Assembly: GCF_025642135.1 (NCBI RefSeq)
Contig: NZ_CP106793.1
Location: 7,532,001 to 7,596,000, forward strand
Source: Streptomyces cynarae
Lineage (GTDB): Bacteria; Actinomycetota; Actinomycetes; Streptomycetales; Streptomycetaceae
Direction: 5' to 3'
DNA length: 64,000 bases
Of the stretch, positions 6,582-15,923 are shown piece after piece. The notes beneath the pieces are model-generated. The model saw nothing but the letters and a program-made list of their open reading frames with translations. It was not told the DNA's origin and did no database searches. Numbering within the stretch: the first letter of the stretch is position 1; the number at the start of each line of letters is the position of its first letter. Both the position numbers and the translations under genes were made by a program.

Positions 6582-9266
6582 ATGACGGAGGCACGGCCCG
6601 GCGCGGCCGCCTCGGCTTCCCTGTGGGAACGCGACGCGGAGCTGACCGTCATCACCGAGGCGGTCGACGCGCTCTGCGACGACGCGTCGCCCTCGGAGTC
6701 GGGGAGTCTGCTGGTGTTCAGCGGGGAGGCCGGCATCGGCAAGACCGCCCTCCTCGCCGAGACACGCCGCATCGCGGACGAGCGCGGCTGCGCGGTCTGG
6801 TGGGCGCGCGGCGGCGAGACCGTCACGTCCGTGCCCTTCAACGTCGTACGACAACTGCTCCAGCCCGTGCTCCTGTCCCTGATGCCTCAGGAGGCGCGGG
6901 AGTACCTGGGCGACTGGTACGAGGTCGCGGGCCCCGCCCTCGGCATAGCGGACCCCGGAGAGCGGCAGGCCGACCCGCAGGGCGTGTGCGACGGACTGGT
7001 CGAGGTCGTCTCCCGGCTCGCCCGGCGGGAGTGGCCGCTGGTCCTGATCGTCGACGACGCCCACTGGGCCGACCAGGAGACCCTGCACTGGCTGGCCGCC
7101 TGCTGCGAACGCCTCGCCGACCTGCGCGTGCTCCTCGTGGTGGCCCTGCGCCCCGGCGAGGCGTCCGGCGAGGGCGCCCGGCACCTCGACGCGATCACCG
7201 CGGCCGCCCGTCGCCCGGTCAGCACCCTCAGCGCGCTCACCCCCGAGGCGACCGCCGGACTCACCCGGGCCACCGTCGGCGCGCACGCCGACGCCCCGTT
7301 CTGCCGCGAGGTGTGGGCCGTGACCGGCGGCAACCCGTACGAGACCGTGGAACTGCTCGCCAAGGTGCAGGACAGCCGGCTCGACCCGGTCGAGGCCTCG
7401 TGCGCCGAGCTGCGCGACCTGAACCGCTCGGCCCGCGGCAACGGCCTCGTCGCCCGCCTGGAGGGCCTCGGCATCGACGCCACCCGGTTCGCCTGGGCCG
7501 CGGCCATCCTCGGCACCGGCATCACCCTGGACCTGGTGGCCGAGCTCGCCACCATGCGCCCCGAGGAGGCCGCCCGCTGCGCCGAACTGCTCAGCGCGGC
7601 CCGCATCCTGACCGCACCGGGTGTAGCGGGCCGCCGGACGGACGGCGCTGAGCTGGAGTTCGTCCACCCGCTGATCGCCAGTGCCGTCTACCGCTCGATC
7701 CCCGACGGCCTGCGTACCGCCATGCACGGCATCGCCGCGCGGGTCGTCACCGACTCCGGGCTCGGCGCGGCGGCCGCCTCCCGCCACCTCCTCGAAGTCC
7801 ACCCGGACGACGACGAGGAACTGGTCGAGCAGATGCGGGAGGCGGCGCGCGAACACCTCGCCGTCGGCGCCCCCGAAGCGGCCCGCCGCTGCCTGGAGCG
7901 CGCCCTGGCCGAACCGCCGACGCCCGAGGCCCACCCGTACGTGCTCTACGAACTGGGCTGCGCCACGCTGCTGACCGCACCGGCCACCACCATCGACTAC
8001 CTCCAGGCCGCCCTGGCCCTGCCGGGCCTGGAAGGCGACGACCGGGTGGATGCCGTCCACCGCCTGTCCCAGGCCCTGCTGCACAACGACCAGCTCGACG
8101 ACGCCATCCGCACCGTCGACGAGGAGGCCGCCCGTCTGGAACCGGGCCCCTCCCGGATGCGTCTGCAGGCCGTCCACTACATGTGGGAGAGCATCCACGC
8201 GGCCGAGGAGGACTCCCCGGCACGCTCCCGCGAGCTGGCCGAACTCGCCCGCACCTGCACCGGCAGGGACAACTCCGAGCGCGCCCTGCTCATCCTGCGC
8301 GGCTTCGACGCGATGACCCACGGCGAGAACGCCGAAGAGGTCGTGGAAGTGTGCGACCGGGCCCTCGTCAACGGCCGCCTCGCCCCGGGATTCGGCTGGA
8401 CCGACACCGAGTGGGGCATCGAACTGCTGCTCATGCTGGGCAGCGCGTACGCCTACAGCGACCGGCTCGACCGGGCCGAGAGCCTGTTCACCGAGGGCCT
8501 GCGCGCATACGAGTCCGCCGGCTGGAGCGGTGGTCATCTCTCCCTGGCCCACGCCTACGTCGGACTCGCGCACCGCAGGCGCGGTCGGCTCCGGGACGCG
8601 GAGACCTCCCTGCGCGAGTCGCTGCGCCTCGCCGAGCGCGTCGGGCGCGGGCTGCCCCTGTACTGGTCGGCGACCTGCGGCCTCGTCGACACGCTGCTCG
8701 CCCGCGGGCACGTCGAGGAGGCCTGGTCCCTCGCCGAGCGGTACGGTTTCGCACCTCCGTACCCGTCCACGATCGTGCTGCCCGACACCCGTTCCGTGCG
8801 CGGCCGGCTGCTTCTCGCCGTCGGGCGGACCGAGGAGGCCGTGGGCGAGCTGGAGGCCGCGGAGAAGGCGTGCGCGGGGCGCGGCCACAACCCGGTGCTG
8901 GCCCCCTGGGCGGGGGACCTGGCGCGGGCACTGGCCGCCGACGATCCGCGGCGTGCGGCGGATCTGGCCGCTCTTGCCCGCCGGCAGGCCGAGCTCCTGG
9001 GCACCGACACAGCCATCGGCGAGGCCCTGCGGGTGGCTGCCGCGCTGGAGACCGGGCAGCGTGCGGTGCGCCTGGCCGGGCAGGCGGTGGCGTACCTCGA
9101 GGCCTCACCCTGCCAGTACGAACACGCCGCCGCGCTGGTCGAGTACGGGATCGCCACGAGGTCGGTGCCCGAACTCGAACGGGGGCTTTCGCTGGCGGAG
9201 TCCTGCGGGGCGGACGGGTTGGCCGTCCGGGCCCGGGACGCGTTGGAGGCCGTCGGAGCACCGTGA
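6582..9266 (+). CDS. LAL-like AAA ATPase lacking a LuxR DNA-binding domain
   Basis: An 894-residue STAND-type ATPase resembling the LuxR large ATP-binding (LAL) regulators. Walker A is GEAGIGKT at 48-55 and Walker B is LVLIVDDAHWAD around 153-164. A long TPR-like helical region follows (~400-890). LAL proteins usually end in a LuxR helix-turn-helix. This one stops after AVRARDALEAVGAP-type helices, and the downstream DNA encodes no such domain in any frame before the next gene. It may act through a partner, or be a signalling ATPase without direct DNA binding. The ATG has a good site (GGGGAGG, 7 nt before it). It converges on a dehydrogenase gene. Confidence 0.8.
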   Translation: MTEARPGAAASASLWERDAELTVITEAVDALCDDASPSESGSLLVFSGEAGIGKTALLAETRRIADERGCAVWWARGGETVTSVPFNVVRQLLQPVLLSLMPQEAREYLGDWYEVAGPALGIADPGERQADPQGVCDGLVEVVSRLARREWPLVLIVDDAHWADQETLHWLAACCERLADLRVLLVVALRPGEASGEGARHLDAITAAARRPVSTLSALTPEATAGLTRATVGAHADAPFCREVWAVTGGNPYETVELLAKVQDSRLDPVEASCAELRDLNRSARGNGLVARLEGLGIDATRFAWAAAILGTGITLDLVAELATMRPEEAARCAELLSAARILTAPGVAGRRTDGAELEFVHPLIASAVYRSIPDGLRTAMHGIAARVVTDSGLGAAAASRHLLEVHPDDDEELVEQMREAAREHLAVGAPEAARRCLERALAEPPTPEAHPYVLYELGCATLLTAPATTIDYLQAALALPGLEGDDRVDAVHRLSQALLHNDQLDDAIRTVDEEAARLEPGPSRMRLQAVHYMWESIHAAEEDSPARSRELAELARTCTGRDNSERALLILRGFDAMTHGENAEEVVEVCDRALVNGRLAPGFGWTDTEWGIELLLMLGSAYAYSDRLDRAESLFTEGLRAYESAGWSGGHLSLAHAYVGLAHRRRGRLRDAETSLRESLRLAERVGRGLPLYWSATCGLVDTLLARGHVEEAWSLAERYGFAPPYPSTIVLPDTRSVRGRLLLAVGRTEEAVGELEAAEKACAGRGHNPVLAPWAGDLARALAADDPRRAADLAALARRQAELLGTDTAIGEALRVAAALETGQRAVRLAGQAVAYLEASPCQYEHAAALVEYGIATRSVPELERGLSLAESCGADGLAVRARDALEAVGAP

Positions 9267-9327
9267 CCGCGCGCCCCTTGCGGGCGTGCCGGGCGTCACG
9301 GCCCACGCGGGACGTTCGCAACAGGCC

Positions 9328-10119
9328 CTAGAGGGCCAGTAGTTGATCCGTGACCGCTTCCAGGCGCTTGCGTACCTCCCGGTCGTACGCCCTCTCATGC
9401 GCCCGTGAAGGACTGGTCCCGTCGAAGTAGCCGCCGCTGCCCACCTCCTGCGTCGCCGGCACCAGCACCCCCGCCGCCCCGTCCGCCACCGTGTTCCAGG
9501 GAGTGACCCCGGCCTCGCGGACCATCGCCGTGTCCATGTAGGTCGCGGGGTGCAGGACGTTCACCGACACGCCCGTGCCCCGGAGCTCCTCCGCCAGCGT
9601 GAACGTGTGCGCGGCCAGGGCGAATTTGCTGCGGCAGTACGCCGAGACGCCGCTGTAGCCGCGGGTCAGCTCCGGGTCGTCGAAGTCCACGGGCTCCTGG
9701 CCCGCCGAGCCCACGTTGACGATCCTGGCGGGGGTGTTCTGCCGCAGCACCGGCAGCAAGGCGCGGGTGAGGGCGACCGGTGCCAGGTAGTTGACCGCGA
9801 GCCGCAGTTCGTGGCCGTCGGCGCTGACCTCGCGCCCGGAGCCACGCGCGCCGCCGCCCACCCCCGCGTTGTTGATCAGGACGTCCAGCCCGGGGTGCGC
9901 CGCTGCGACCTCGTCGCCGAGCCGGCGCACCTCGGCCAGCGAGGCGAGGTCGGCGACGAAGCCGTGCGCCTCGCCCTCGGTGCGCAACTCCGCGACGAGC
10001 CGGTCGGTGCGGCCGGCGTCGCGCCCGTGGGCGAGGACCACGTGTCCGGAACGGGCCAGTTCGAAGGCGACGTACCGGCCGAGTCCGGAGGTGGCACCGG
10101 TGATGAGAACAGTCGACAT
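9328..10119 (-). CDS. short-chain dehydrogenase/reductase
   Basis: A 263-residue SDR enzyme: cofactor loop TGATSGLG at 7-14, NNAG at 83-86, catalytic Ser138 (NVGSAGQ) and Tyr161-Lys165 (YCRSK). Arg33 in HGRD suggests NADP(H). The sequence and its long loop after NNAG resemble retinol/protochlorophyllide-type SDRs; the substrate is unknown. It follows pcaL on the same strand after 64 bp, so it could be co-transcribed with the pca operon, but it is not a known pathway step. Confidence 0.85.
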   Translation of the reverse strand: MSTVLITGATSGLGRYVAFELARSGHVVLAHGRDAGRTDRLVAELRTEGEAHGFVADLASLAEVRRLGDEVAAAHPGLDVLINNAGVGGGARGSGREVSADGHELRLAVNYLAPVALTRALLPVLRQNTPARIVNVGSAGQEPVDFDDPELTRGYSGVSAYCRSKFALAAHTFTLAEELRGTGVSVNVLHPATYMDTAMVREAGVTPWNTVADGAAGVLVPATQEVGSGGYFDGTSPSRAHERAYDREVRKRLEAVTDQLLAL

Positions 10120-10183
10120 GCTTCCACCCTAGGCACGCGCGGGCGGGCTGTGAGGGGTGCTGCTGAAGCTACGACCAGCAGGG

Positions 10184-11311
10184 TCACCCTCCGGCGGCCT
10201 CCTCCTCCGCGAGCACCCGCTGTGCCACCGCGAACGCCGAGTTCGCCGCCGGCACTCCGCAGTAGACGGCGGTCTGCAGCAGCACCGCGCCGATCTCCTC
10301 CGGTGTCAGACCGTTGCGCCGGGCCGCCCGAACGTGCATGGCCAGCTCCTCGTGGTGACCGTGGGCGACCAGTGCCGTCAGCGTGATCATGCTGCGTTCG
10401 CGGCGGGACAGCGTCGGGTCGGTCCAGATCTCACCCCAGGCGTAACGGGAGATGAAGTCCTGGAAGCGCGCGGTGAAGGGGGTCTGGCGCGCCTGAGCCC
10501 GGTCCACGTGGGCGTCGCCCAGGACCTGGCGGCGCACCTCCATGCCGCGCTCCGGCGCTCCGGTCAGGTGCGTGCGCAGTGCCGCCAGGACGGCCTTCGG
10601 GCACTGCGCGGGCGCCAGGTGCGAGGCGCCCGGGATCTCGACCAGCGCGGAGCCGGGCACCGCGTCGGCGATCTCCCGCAGATGCGCGGGCGGCGTCGCC
10701 GGGTCCTGGCGGCCCGCGATCAACAACGTCCGTGCGGTGATCGATGCCAGCCGGTCACGGATGTCGAACGCGGCGAGCGCGTCGCAGCAGGCGGCGTACG
10801 CGTCCGGATCCGCGTCCCGGTGGTCCTGCACCAGCCGGGGCACGGTGAACCCGGCCGTGAACCAGCGGGAGTCGGCCGTCGCGGCGACCGGTGCCGGCCC
10901 CTCGCGGCGTACCAGGGCGGCGCGTTCCTCCCACGGCTTGGAGCCGTTGAAGTGGGCGGAGGAGCAGATCACGGCCAGTGACGAGATCCGCTCGGGGTGG
11001 TGCACGGCGAGGTGCAGCCCCACCGCGCCGCCGAGTGACACGCCGGCGTACGCGAACCGGTCGACGCCCAGCGAGTCCGCGAGCGCCAGGACCAGTTCGG
11101 CGAGGTCGCCGACCGTCGCGCCCGGCCCGATGAGGTCCGGGGCCGAGCCTCCGTGGCCGGGCAGGTCCCAGCGGATCACCCGGTGGGTGACCGACAATTC
11201 CGGTGCCACCGGGTCCCACAGGGCGTACGAGGTGCCGAGCGAGGGGCCGAGTATCAGCGGGGGAGCGGTGGCGGGACCCTCGATGCGGTGGTGCAGCAGC
11301 TTGTCGGTCAC
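10184..11311 (-). CDS. pcaL: 3-oxoadipate enol-lactonase / 4-carboxymuconolactone decarboxylase fusion
   Basis: A 375-residue bifunctional enzyme. Residues 1-~255 are an alpha/beta hydrolase with nucleophile elbow GVSLGG (Ser92), a conserved His near 235 (GASHLAP) and an acid in GRQDPATPP: the enol-lactone hydrolase PcaD. Residues ~260-375 are a carboxymuconolactone decarboxylase domain (PcaC), with the YAWGEIWTDP and HVRAARRNGLT segments. The fusion (PcaL) catalyses two consecutive steps from gamma-carboxymuconolactone to beta-ketoadipate and is usual in actinomycetes. The GTG start at 11311 overlaps the pcaB stop by four bases (GTGA), which indicates translational coupling. It is the last pca gene. 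Confidence 0.93.
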   Translation of the reverse strand: MTDKLLHHRIEGPATAPPLILGPSLGTSYALWDPVAPELSVTHRVIRWDLPGHGGSAPDLIGPGATVGDLAELVLALADSLGVDRFAYAGVSLGGAVGLHLAVHHPERISSLAVICSSAHFNGSKPWEERAALVRREGPAPVAATADSRWFTAGFTVPRLVQDHRDADPDAYAACCDALAAFDIRDRLASITARTLLIAGRQDPATPPAHLREIADAVPGSALVEIPGASHLAPAQCPKAVLAALRTHLTGAPERGMEVRRQVLGDAHVDRAQARQTPFTARFQDFISRYAWGEIWTDPTLSRRERSMITLTALVAHGHHEELAMHVRAARRNGLTPEEIGAVLLQTAVYCGVPAANSAFAVAQRVLAEEEAAGG

Positions 11312-12639
11312 GAGCGCTCCAGAGCACGGTCGGTGAGGGCTCCCGCGGAGCCGGTGTACTGGGCCGGGTCGGTCAGGGCGTCGAGGTCGATGTCCGTCAA
11401 CTCGATGTATTCGGCGAGGAGTTCGGCGAGCGTGCGGCCCTCGGTGCGGGCCCGCCGGGCGGCCTCGGTGAGCAGCTCCTTGGCGCGGGCGCGGCCCAGC
11501 ACGGGCGCCAGCCGGGCCGCCAGCCGCTCGGAGACGATCAACCCGTGGGTGAGGCCGAGGTGTTCCCGCATGGCGTCCGCGTCCACCCGGAGGCCTTCGG
11601 TCAAGTGCACGGCGTCGTGCGCGGCGCCGCCCACCAGCCGCAGCAGATCGCGCAGCGGCTCCCACTCGGCGTGCCAGGCTCCGGCCGGGCGTTCGTCCTC
11701 GGCGGCCAGTGACCCGTAGAGGGTGGCCGCGAGCTGCGGTGCCCGCCGGGCAGCCGCGGCGATCAGCGTCGCCCGAACCGGGTTCGCCTTGTGCGGCATC
11801 GCCGAGGAGCCGCCGCCCGCGCCCTCGGCGACCTCGGCGATCTCGGTACGCGAGAGCGTGAGGACGTCCGTGGCCGTCTTGCCGAGCGCCCCGGCCGTGA
11901 AAGCGAGCGCGCCCGCGAGGTCGGCGATGGGGGTGCGCAGGGTGTGCCAGGGCAACTCGGGTGCGCACAGGCCTAGTTCCCGTGCGTACGCGGTCACGAG
12001 CGCCGTCGGATCCTCGGCACCGTATGCGGTGAACGCGGCCAGCGTGCCCGCCGCACCACCCAGTTGAGCGGGCAGCCCGTCGCGCACGGCCCGTAGCCGG
12101 TCCCGGGCGTCCAGCGCCAGTGACCGCCAGCCGGCCGCCTTCAGCCCGAATGTCGTCGGCACCGCGTGCTGGGTGAGCGTCCGCCCGGGCAGCACCGTGT
12201 CCCGGTGGCGGGCGGCGAGCCGGGCCAGCGCCTCCTGCGTGCGCTCCAGATCGGCCAGCACCGGGTCCAGCGTGCGCACGGCGACCAGCATCGTCGCCGT
12301 GTCCAGGATGTCCTGGCTGGTGGCGCCCCGGTGGACGTACGGCCCGTACTCCTCTCCGGCCGCCTCGGTCAGGTCGGCGACGAGCGGGATCACGGGGTTG
12401 CCGCCGTCCCTGGCCCGCAGTGCGATGTCCCGGACGTCGAAGCGACCGGACCGGGCCGCCGCGGCCACCGCCGTGGCCGCCTCCTCGGGAACGAGCCCCA
12501 GTCCGGCCTGCACCCGGGTCAGGGCCGACTCCGCGTCCAGCAGCGCCCGCAGATATGCGGTGTCGCTCGTCGCGGACGCGGCGGGGGAGCCGGCCCACCC
12601 GGGGGCGAGCAGGCCGGTGCCGGACTCTTCAGAGGTCAC
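11308..12639 (-). CDS. pcaB: 3-carboxy-cis,cis-muconate cycloisomerase
   Basis: A 443-residue member of the fumarase/aspartase superfamily. The signature GGSSAMPHKANPV lies at 276-288, and HRGATSQDILDT at ~103-114 is another conserved active-site segment. It cycloisomerises beta-carboxymuconate to gamma-carboxymuconolactone, the step between PcaHG and PcaL. The GTG start at 12639 overlaps the pcaG stop (GTGA). Length is normal for PcaB. The frame is open further upstream, but only as a shadow of pcaG. Confidence 0.94.
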   Translation of the reverse strand: MTSEESGTGLLAPGWAGSPAASATSDTAYLRALLDAESALTRVQAGLGLVPEEAATAVAAAARSGRFDVRDIALRARDGGNPVIPLVADLTEAAGEEYGPYVHRGATSQDILDTATMLVAVRTLDPVLADLERTQEALARLAARHRDTVLPGRTLTQHAVPTTFGLKAAGWRSLALDARDRLRAVRDGLPAQLGGAAGTLAAFTAYGAEDPTALVTAYARELGLCAPELPWHTLRTPIADLAGALAFTAGALGKTATDVLTLSRTEIAEVAEGAGGGSSAMPHKANPVRATLIAAAARRAPQLAATLYGSLAAEDERPAGAWHAEWEPLRDLLRLVGGAAHDAVHLTEGLRVDADAMREHLGLTHGLIVSERLAARLAPVLGRARAKELLTEAARRARTEGRTLAELLAEYIELTDIDLDALTDPAQYTGSAGALTDRALERS

Positions 12640-13241
12640 CGGAACTCCAGGAAGACCGTCTCGCCTTCGCCCTGAAGGCGGATGTCGAAACGGTACGTGC
12701 CGTTGCCCCCGTCCACCGCGATCAGCGTGTCGCGACGCTCCGGCTCCAGCTGGGCGAGCAGCGGGTCCGCGGCGAGAGCCGCCTCGTCCCCGGGGAGGTA
12801 GATCCGCGTGAACAGGTGCATCAGCAGACCGCGCGCGAACACACAGGCGCTGATGTACGGGGCGCTGCGCCCGCGGGCGCCCGGCCGCAGCGTACGGGCG
12901 TACCAGTGGCCGTTGGCATCGGTCTGGACGCGGCCCCAGCCGGTGAACTCGACCCCGTTGCGGCCCAGGTAGCCGCCGGTCGCCGGGTCGCGCCGGATCG
13001 AGCCGTCGGTGGTCGGGACCGTGCCCTCCGGGTCCGGGCCCCACAGCTCCACGAAGGCGTCCGGCAGCGGGTTGCCCTCGCCGTCCAGGACGTACCCCTG
13101 GAGGGTGATCGTGTCGGGGTGGCCGACCGGCGCGATGTCACCGCCGCCCGGGAACGGCAGCGCGTACCCGTAGAAGGGGCCGACCGTGTGCGACGGGGTG
13201 GGCGGCACGCTCTCCGGCCTGCTCGTGTCGATCCTCGTCAT
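12636..13241 (-). CDS. pcaG: protocatechuate 3,4-dioxygenase alpha subunit
   Basis: A 201-residue intradiol dioxygenase subunit: TPSHTVGPFYGYALPF near the N-terminus and DAFVELWGPDPEG in the beta-sandwich core. As expected for the alpha chain, it lacks the Tyr/His iron-ligand set found in PcaH; the two chains form the (alpha-beta-Fe) holoenzyme that opens the protocatechuate ring. The ATG at 13241 lies 6 bp after the pcaH stop, and the stop overlaps pcaB. Confidence 0.94.
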   Translation of the reverse strand: MTRIDTSRPESVPPTPSHTVGPFYGYALPFPGGGDIAPVGHPDTITLQGYVLDGEGNPLPDAFVELWGPDPEGTVPTTDGSIRRDPATGGYLGRNGVEFTGWGRVQTDANGHWYARTLRPGARGRSAPYISACVFARGLLMHLFTRIYLPGDEAALAADPLLAQLEPERRDTLIAVDGGNGTYRFDIRLQGEGETVFLEFR

Positions 13242-13247
13242 GGCAGG

Positions 13248-14021
13248 TCAGCGTCCTTCCTCGATCCAGGTGGCGTGCGGGCCGTCGAGCACGATGTCCC
13301 AGTGGTAGCCGAGCGAGAACTCCGGCACCGACAGGCTGTGGTCGTACGTCGCGACCAGCCGCTGCCGGGCGGCGTCGTCCGTCACGGACTGCAGGATCGG
13401 GTCGTAGAGGAACAGCGGGTCGTTCGGGAAGTACATCTGCGTCACGAGCCGCTGCGTGAACGCCGTGCCGAACAGCGAGAAGTGGATGTGGGCCGGCCGC
13501 CAGGCGTTGACGTGATTGCGCCACGGGTACGGGCCCGGCTGGATGGTGGTGAAGCGGTAGAAGCCGTCGTCGTCCGTGAGGGTGCGGCCGACGCCCGTGA
13601 AGTTCGGGTCGAGCGGCGCGTCGTGCTGCTCGCGCTGGTGCGCGTACCGGCCCGCCGCGTTCGCCTGCCAGATCTCGACGAGCTGGCCGCGGATCGGACG
13701 TCCGTCGCGGTCGAGGAGGCGGCCCGAGACGGTGATCCGCTCCCCGACGGGTTCGCCCCGGTGGTGCCGGGTGAGGTCGTTGTCGATCTCCGTGATGTCC
13801 CGCTCGCCGAAGGCCGGGGAGGACAGCTCCACCAGCTCCGGGTCCTTGCTGACGTCGATGGTGACCGGCGGCTGCTTCGGGTGGCGCAGCACCGAGGAGC
13901 GGTACGGCGCGTAGTCGCGGCGCGGGTGGTGCTCGACGGGGCCGCCGTCGGCGACCCGCTTCTCATAGGCGGCGTGCTCGGCCGCGATCTCGAGGTCGAT
14001 GTCCTGCTGAGTGAGAGCCAT
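13248..14021 (-). CDS. pcaH: protocatechuate 3,4-dioxygenase beta subunit
   Basis: A 257-residue catalytic subunit. The non-haem Fe(III) ligands expected for the family are Tyr126 (AAGRYAH), Tyr165 (GPYPWRN) and His178/His180 (RPAHIHFSLFG). It inserts O2 into protocatechuate between the hydroxyl-bearing carbons to give beta-carboxymuconate. ATG at 14021 follows pcaF by 19 bp. The fully conserved ligand set suggests an active enzyme. Confidence 0.95.
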   Translation of the reverse strand: MALTQQDIDLEIAAEHAAYEKRVADGGPVEHHPRRDYAPYRSSVLRHPKQPPVTIDVSKDPELVELSSPAFGERDITEIDNDLTRHHRGEPVGERITVSGRLLDRDGRPIRGQLVEIWQANAAGRYAHQREQHDAPLDPNFTGVGRTLTDDDGFYRFTTIQPGPYPWRNHVNAWRPAHIHFSLFGTAFTQRLVTQMYFPNDPLFLYDPILQSVTDDAARQRLVATYDHSLSVPEFSLGYHWDIVLDGPHATWIEEGR

Positions 14022-14040
14022 GGGGGTTCCTAACGCTTCC

Positions 14041-15282
14041 TTAGCGTTCGAGGACGAGGGCGAGGCCCTGGCCGACGCCGACGCACAGGGTGGCGACGCC
14101 GGTGCCGGAGCCCCGGCGGGCGAGCTGGTGGGCGACGGTGCCGGCGAGACGGGCACCGGAGGCGCCGAGCGGGTGGCCGACGGCGATGGCGCCGCCCTGC
14201 GGGTTGAGGATCGCCGGGTCGAACTCTGGCCATTCGGCGAGGCAGCCGAGGACCTGGGCGGCGAAGGCCTCGTTGAGTTCGAGGACCGACAGGTCGTCGA
14301 AACTCCTGCCCGCCTTGGCCAGGGCGCGGCCCACCGCCTCGACGGGGGCGAGGCCGAAGTACTGAGGGTCGATTGCCGACACACCGGTCGCCGAGACCCG
14401 GGCGAGCGGCTCGCGGCCGATGGCCTGCAGGCCCTCCTCGTCGGCCAGCAGCAGGGCGGCGGCGCCGTCGTTGAGCGGGGAGGCGTTGCCCGCGGTCACG
14501 GTGCCTCCCCCAGCCTCCGGCCGGGGGGACCCCCATCTCGCTTCGCTCGCGGTGCGGAAGGACGGCTTGAGCCTGGCCATCGCCGCCAGGGAGGCGTCCG
14601 GGCGTACGCACTCGTCGGCGGCGAGGACCTGCGGGTCACCCTTGCGCTGCGGGACGGTGACGGGGGCGAGTTCGGCGTCGAACAGGCCTTGCTGCTGTGC
14701 CCTGGCGGCCTTCTGGTGGCTGTGCAGGGCGAACTCGTCCTGCTGCTCGCGGCTGATCTTGTGCTTGTCGGCGATCAGCTCCGCGCTCTCGCCGAGGGGG
14801 ATGGTCCACTGCGGGTCCATCTCCGGGTTCACCATGCGCCAGCCCAGCGTGGTGGAGTACAGCTCCGTGTGGGCGGCAGGGAACGGCCTGCCGCTCTTGG
14901 GCAGTACATAGGGGGCGCGGGTCATGGACTCCACGCCACCCGCCAGCGCGATCGAGGCGTCCCCGACGGCGATGGCGCGGGCGGCCTGGATCACGGCCTC
15001 CAGGCCGGAGGCGCACAGCCGGTTGACGGTGACGCCGGGCACGGAGGTGGGCAGACCGGCCAGCAGGGCGGCCATGCGGCCGACGTTGCGGTTCTCCTCG
15101 CCCGCGCCGTTGGCGTTGCCGAAGTAGACGTCCTCGATGCGGGACGGGTCCAAATCGGGCGTGCGGACCAGTAGTTCGCGGATGACGTGGGCGGCCAGGT
15201 CGTCCGGGCGGACGCCCGCGAGGCCGCCGTTGTAGCGGCCGATCGGGGTGCGGACCGCGTCGACGACGTAGACGGTCTTCAC
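14041..15282 (-). CDS. pcaF: beta-ketoadipyl-CoA thiolase with unusual in-frame insert
   Basis: A 413-residue thiolase that cleaves 3-oxoadipyl-CoA to acetyl-CoA and succinyl-CoA. The nucleophile is Cys90 ([10 protein letters not shown]); the C-terminal [10 protein letters not shown] and CVGVGQG motifs are present. The GTG start at 15282 overlaps the pcaJ stop (GTGA). About 15 residues (244-258, reading [15 protein letters not shown]) sit between KPSFR and [13 protein letters not shown], where thiolases normally have a very short link. Their DNA (about 14505-14552) looks like a GC-rich dispersed Streptomyces repeat rather than thiolase coding sequence. The insert keeps the frame and falls in a surface loop, so activity may be retained. 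Confidence 0.93.
   Translation of the reverse strand: MKTVYVVDAVRTPIGRYNGGLAGVRPDDLAAHVIRELLVRTPDLDPSRIEDVYFGNANGAGEENRNVGRMAALLAGLPTSVPGVTVNRLCASGLEAVIQAARAIAVGDASIALAGGVESMTRAPYVLPKSGRPFPAAHTELYSTTLGWRMVNPEMDPQWTIPLGESAELIADKHKISREQQDEFALHSHQKAARAQQQGLFDAELAPVTVPQRKGDPQVLAADECVRPDASLAAMARLKPSFRTASEARWGSPRPEAGGGTVTAGNASPLNDGAAALLLADEEGLQAIGREPLARVSATGVSAIDPQYFGLAPVEAVGRALAKAGRSFDDLSVLELNEAFAAQVLGCLAEWPEFDPAILNPQGGAIAVGHPLGASGARLAGTVAHQLARRGSGTGVATLCVGVGQGLALVLER
14505..14552. repeat. repeat-like insert inside pcaF
   Basis: The sequence has the look of short intergenic Streptomyces repeats: runs of C and G around CCTCCGGCCGGGGG (imperfect palindrome), then CTCGCTTCGCTCG (palindromic). The related TGGGGGAG word also occurs in the non-coding block at 25851-25858. 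It adds about 15 codons to pcaF. Confidence 0.65.
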
Positions 15283-15923
15283 TTGCGTTCCTCCGCGGCG
15301 GTCAGCGGGGCGTCGGTCTTGGCGGTGATCTCCTCGACACTCACGCCGGGGGCGGTCTCGACGAGGACCAGGCCGTCGTCGGTGACGTCGAGGACGCCGA
15401 GGTCGGTGATGATCCGGTCGACGCAGGCCTTGCCGGTGAGCGGCAGCGCGCACTCCTTCAGGATCTTCGGGCTGCCGTCCTTCGCGGTGTGGGTCATCAC
15501 GACGATGACGGTGCGGGCGCCGTGCACCAGGTCCATCGCCCCGCCGATCCCCGTGATCAGCTTTCCGGGGATCGCCCAGTTCGCCAGGTCGCCCTTCGCC
15601 GAGACCTGCATGGCGCCCAGCACGGCGACGTCGATGTGCCCGCCGCGGATCATGGAGAACGACAGCGCCGAGTCGAAGAAGGCGGCGCCGGGGAGGACCG
15701 TGACCGTCTCCTTGCCCGCGTTGATCAGGTCCGGGTCGACCTCGTCCTCGGGGGGATACGGGCCGGTGCCCAGGATGCCGTTCTCCGACTCCAGGACCAC
15801 CTCCACACCCTCGGGCAGGTGGTTGGGGATCAGGGTCGGCAGCCCGATGCCGAGGTTGACGTACTGCCCGTCCTTCAGTTCGCGCGCCGCGCGGGCCGCC
15901 ATCTCCTCACGCGTCCACGCCAT
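15279..15923 (-). CDS. pcaJ: 3-oxoadipate CoA-transferase subunit B
   Basis: A 214-residue CoA-transferase family I beta chain. SENGILG at 46-52 contains the catalytic Glu47, and [12 protein letters not shown] is the conserved N-terminal segment. With PcaI it moves CoA from succinyl-CoA to beta-ketoadipate. The ATG at 15923 overlaps the pcaI stop by one base; a GTG one codon earlier is an alternative. The pcaF start overlaps its stop. Confidence 0.94.
   Translation of the reverse strand: MAWTREEMAARAARELKDGQYVNLGIGLPTLIPNHLPEGVEVVLESENGILGTGPYPPEDEVDPDLINAGKETVTVLPGAAFFDSALSFSMIRGGHIDVAVLGAMQVSAKGDLANWAIPGKLITGIGGAMDLVHGARTVIVVMTHTAKDGSPKILKECALPLTGKACVDRIITDLGVLDVTDDGLVLVETAPGVSVEEITAKTDAPLTAAEERK

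Noticed and set aside
6423..8888. Long minus-strand open frame opposite the LAL-like ATPase
   Set aside because: Third-position GC bias gives an open frame; no motif and no upstream ribosome site.
9267..9327. LuxR HTH for the LAL-like ATPase in the downstream DNA
   Set aside because: The 61-bp gap has no room and no HTH sequence in any frame.
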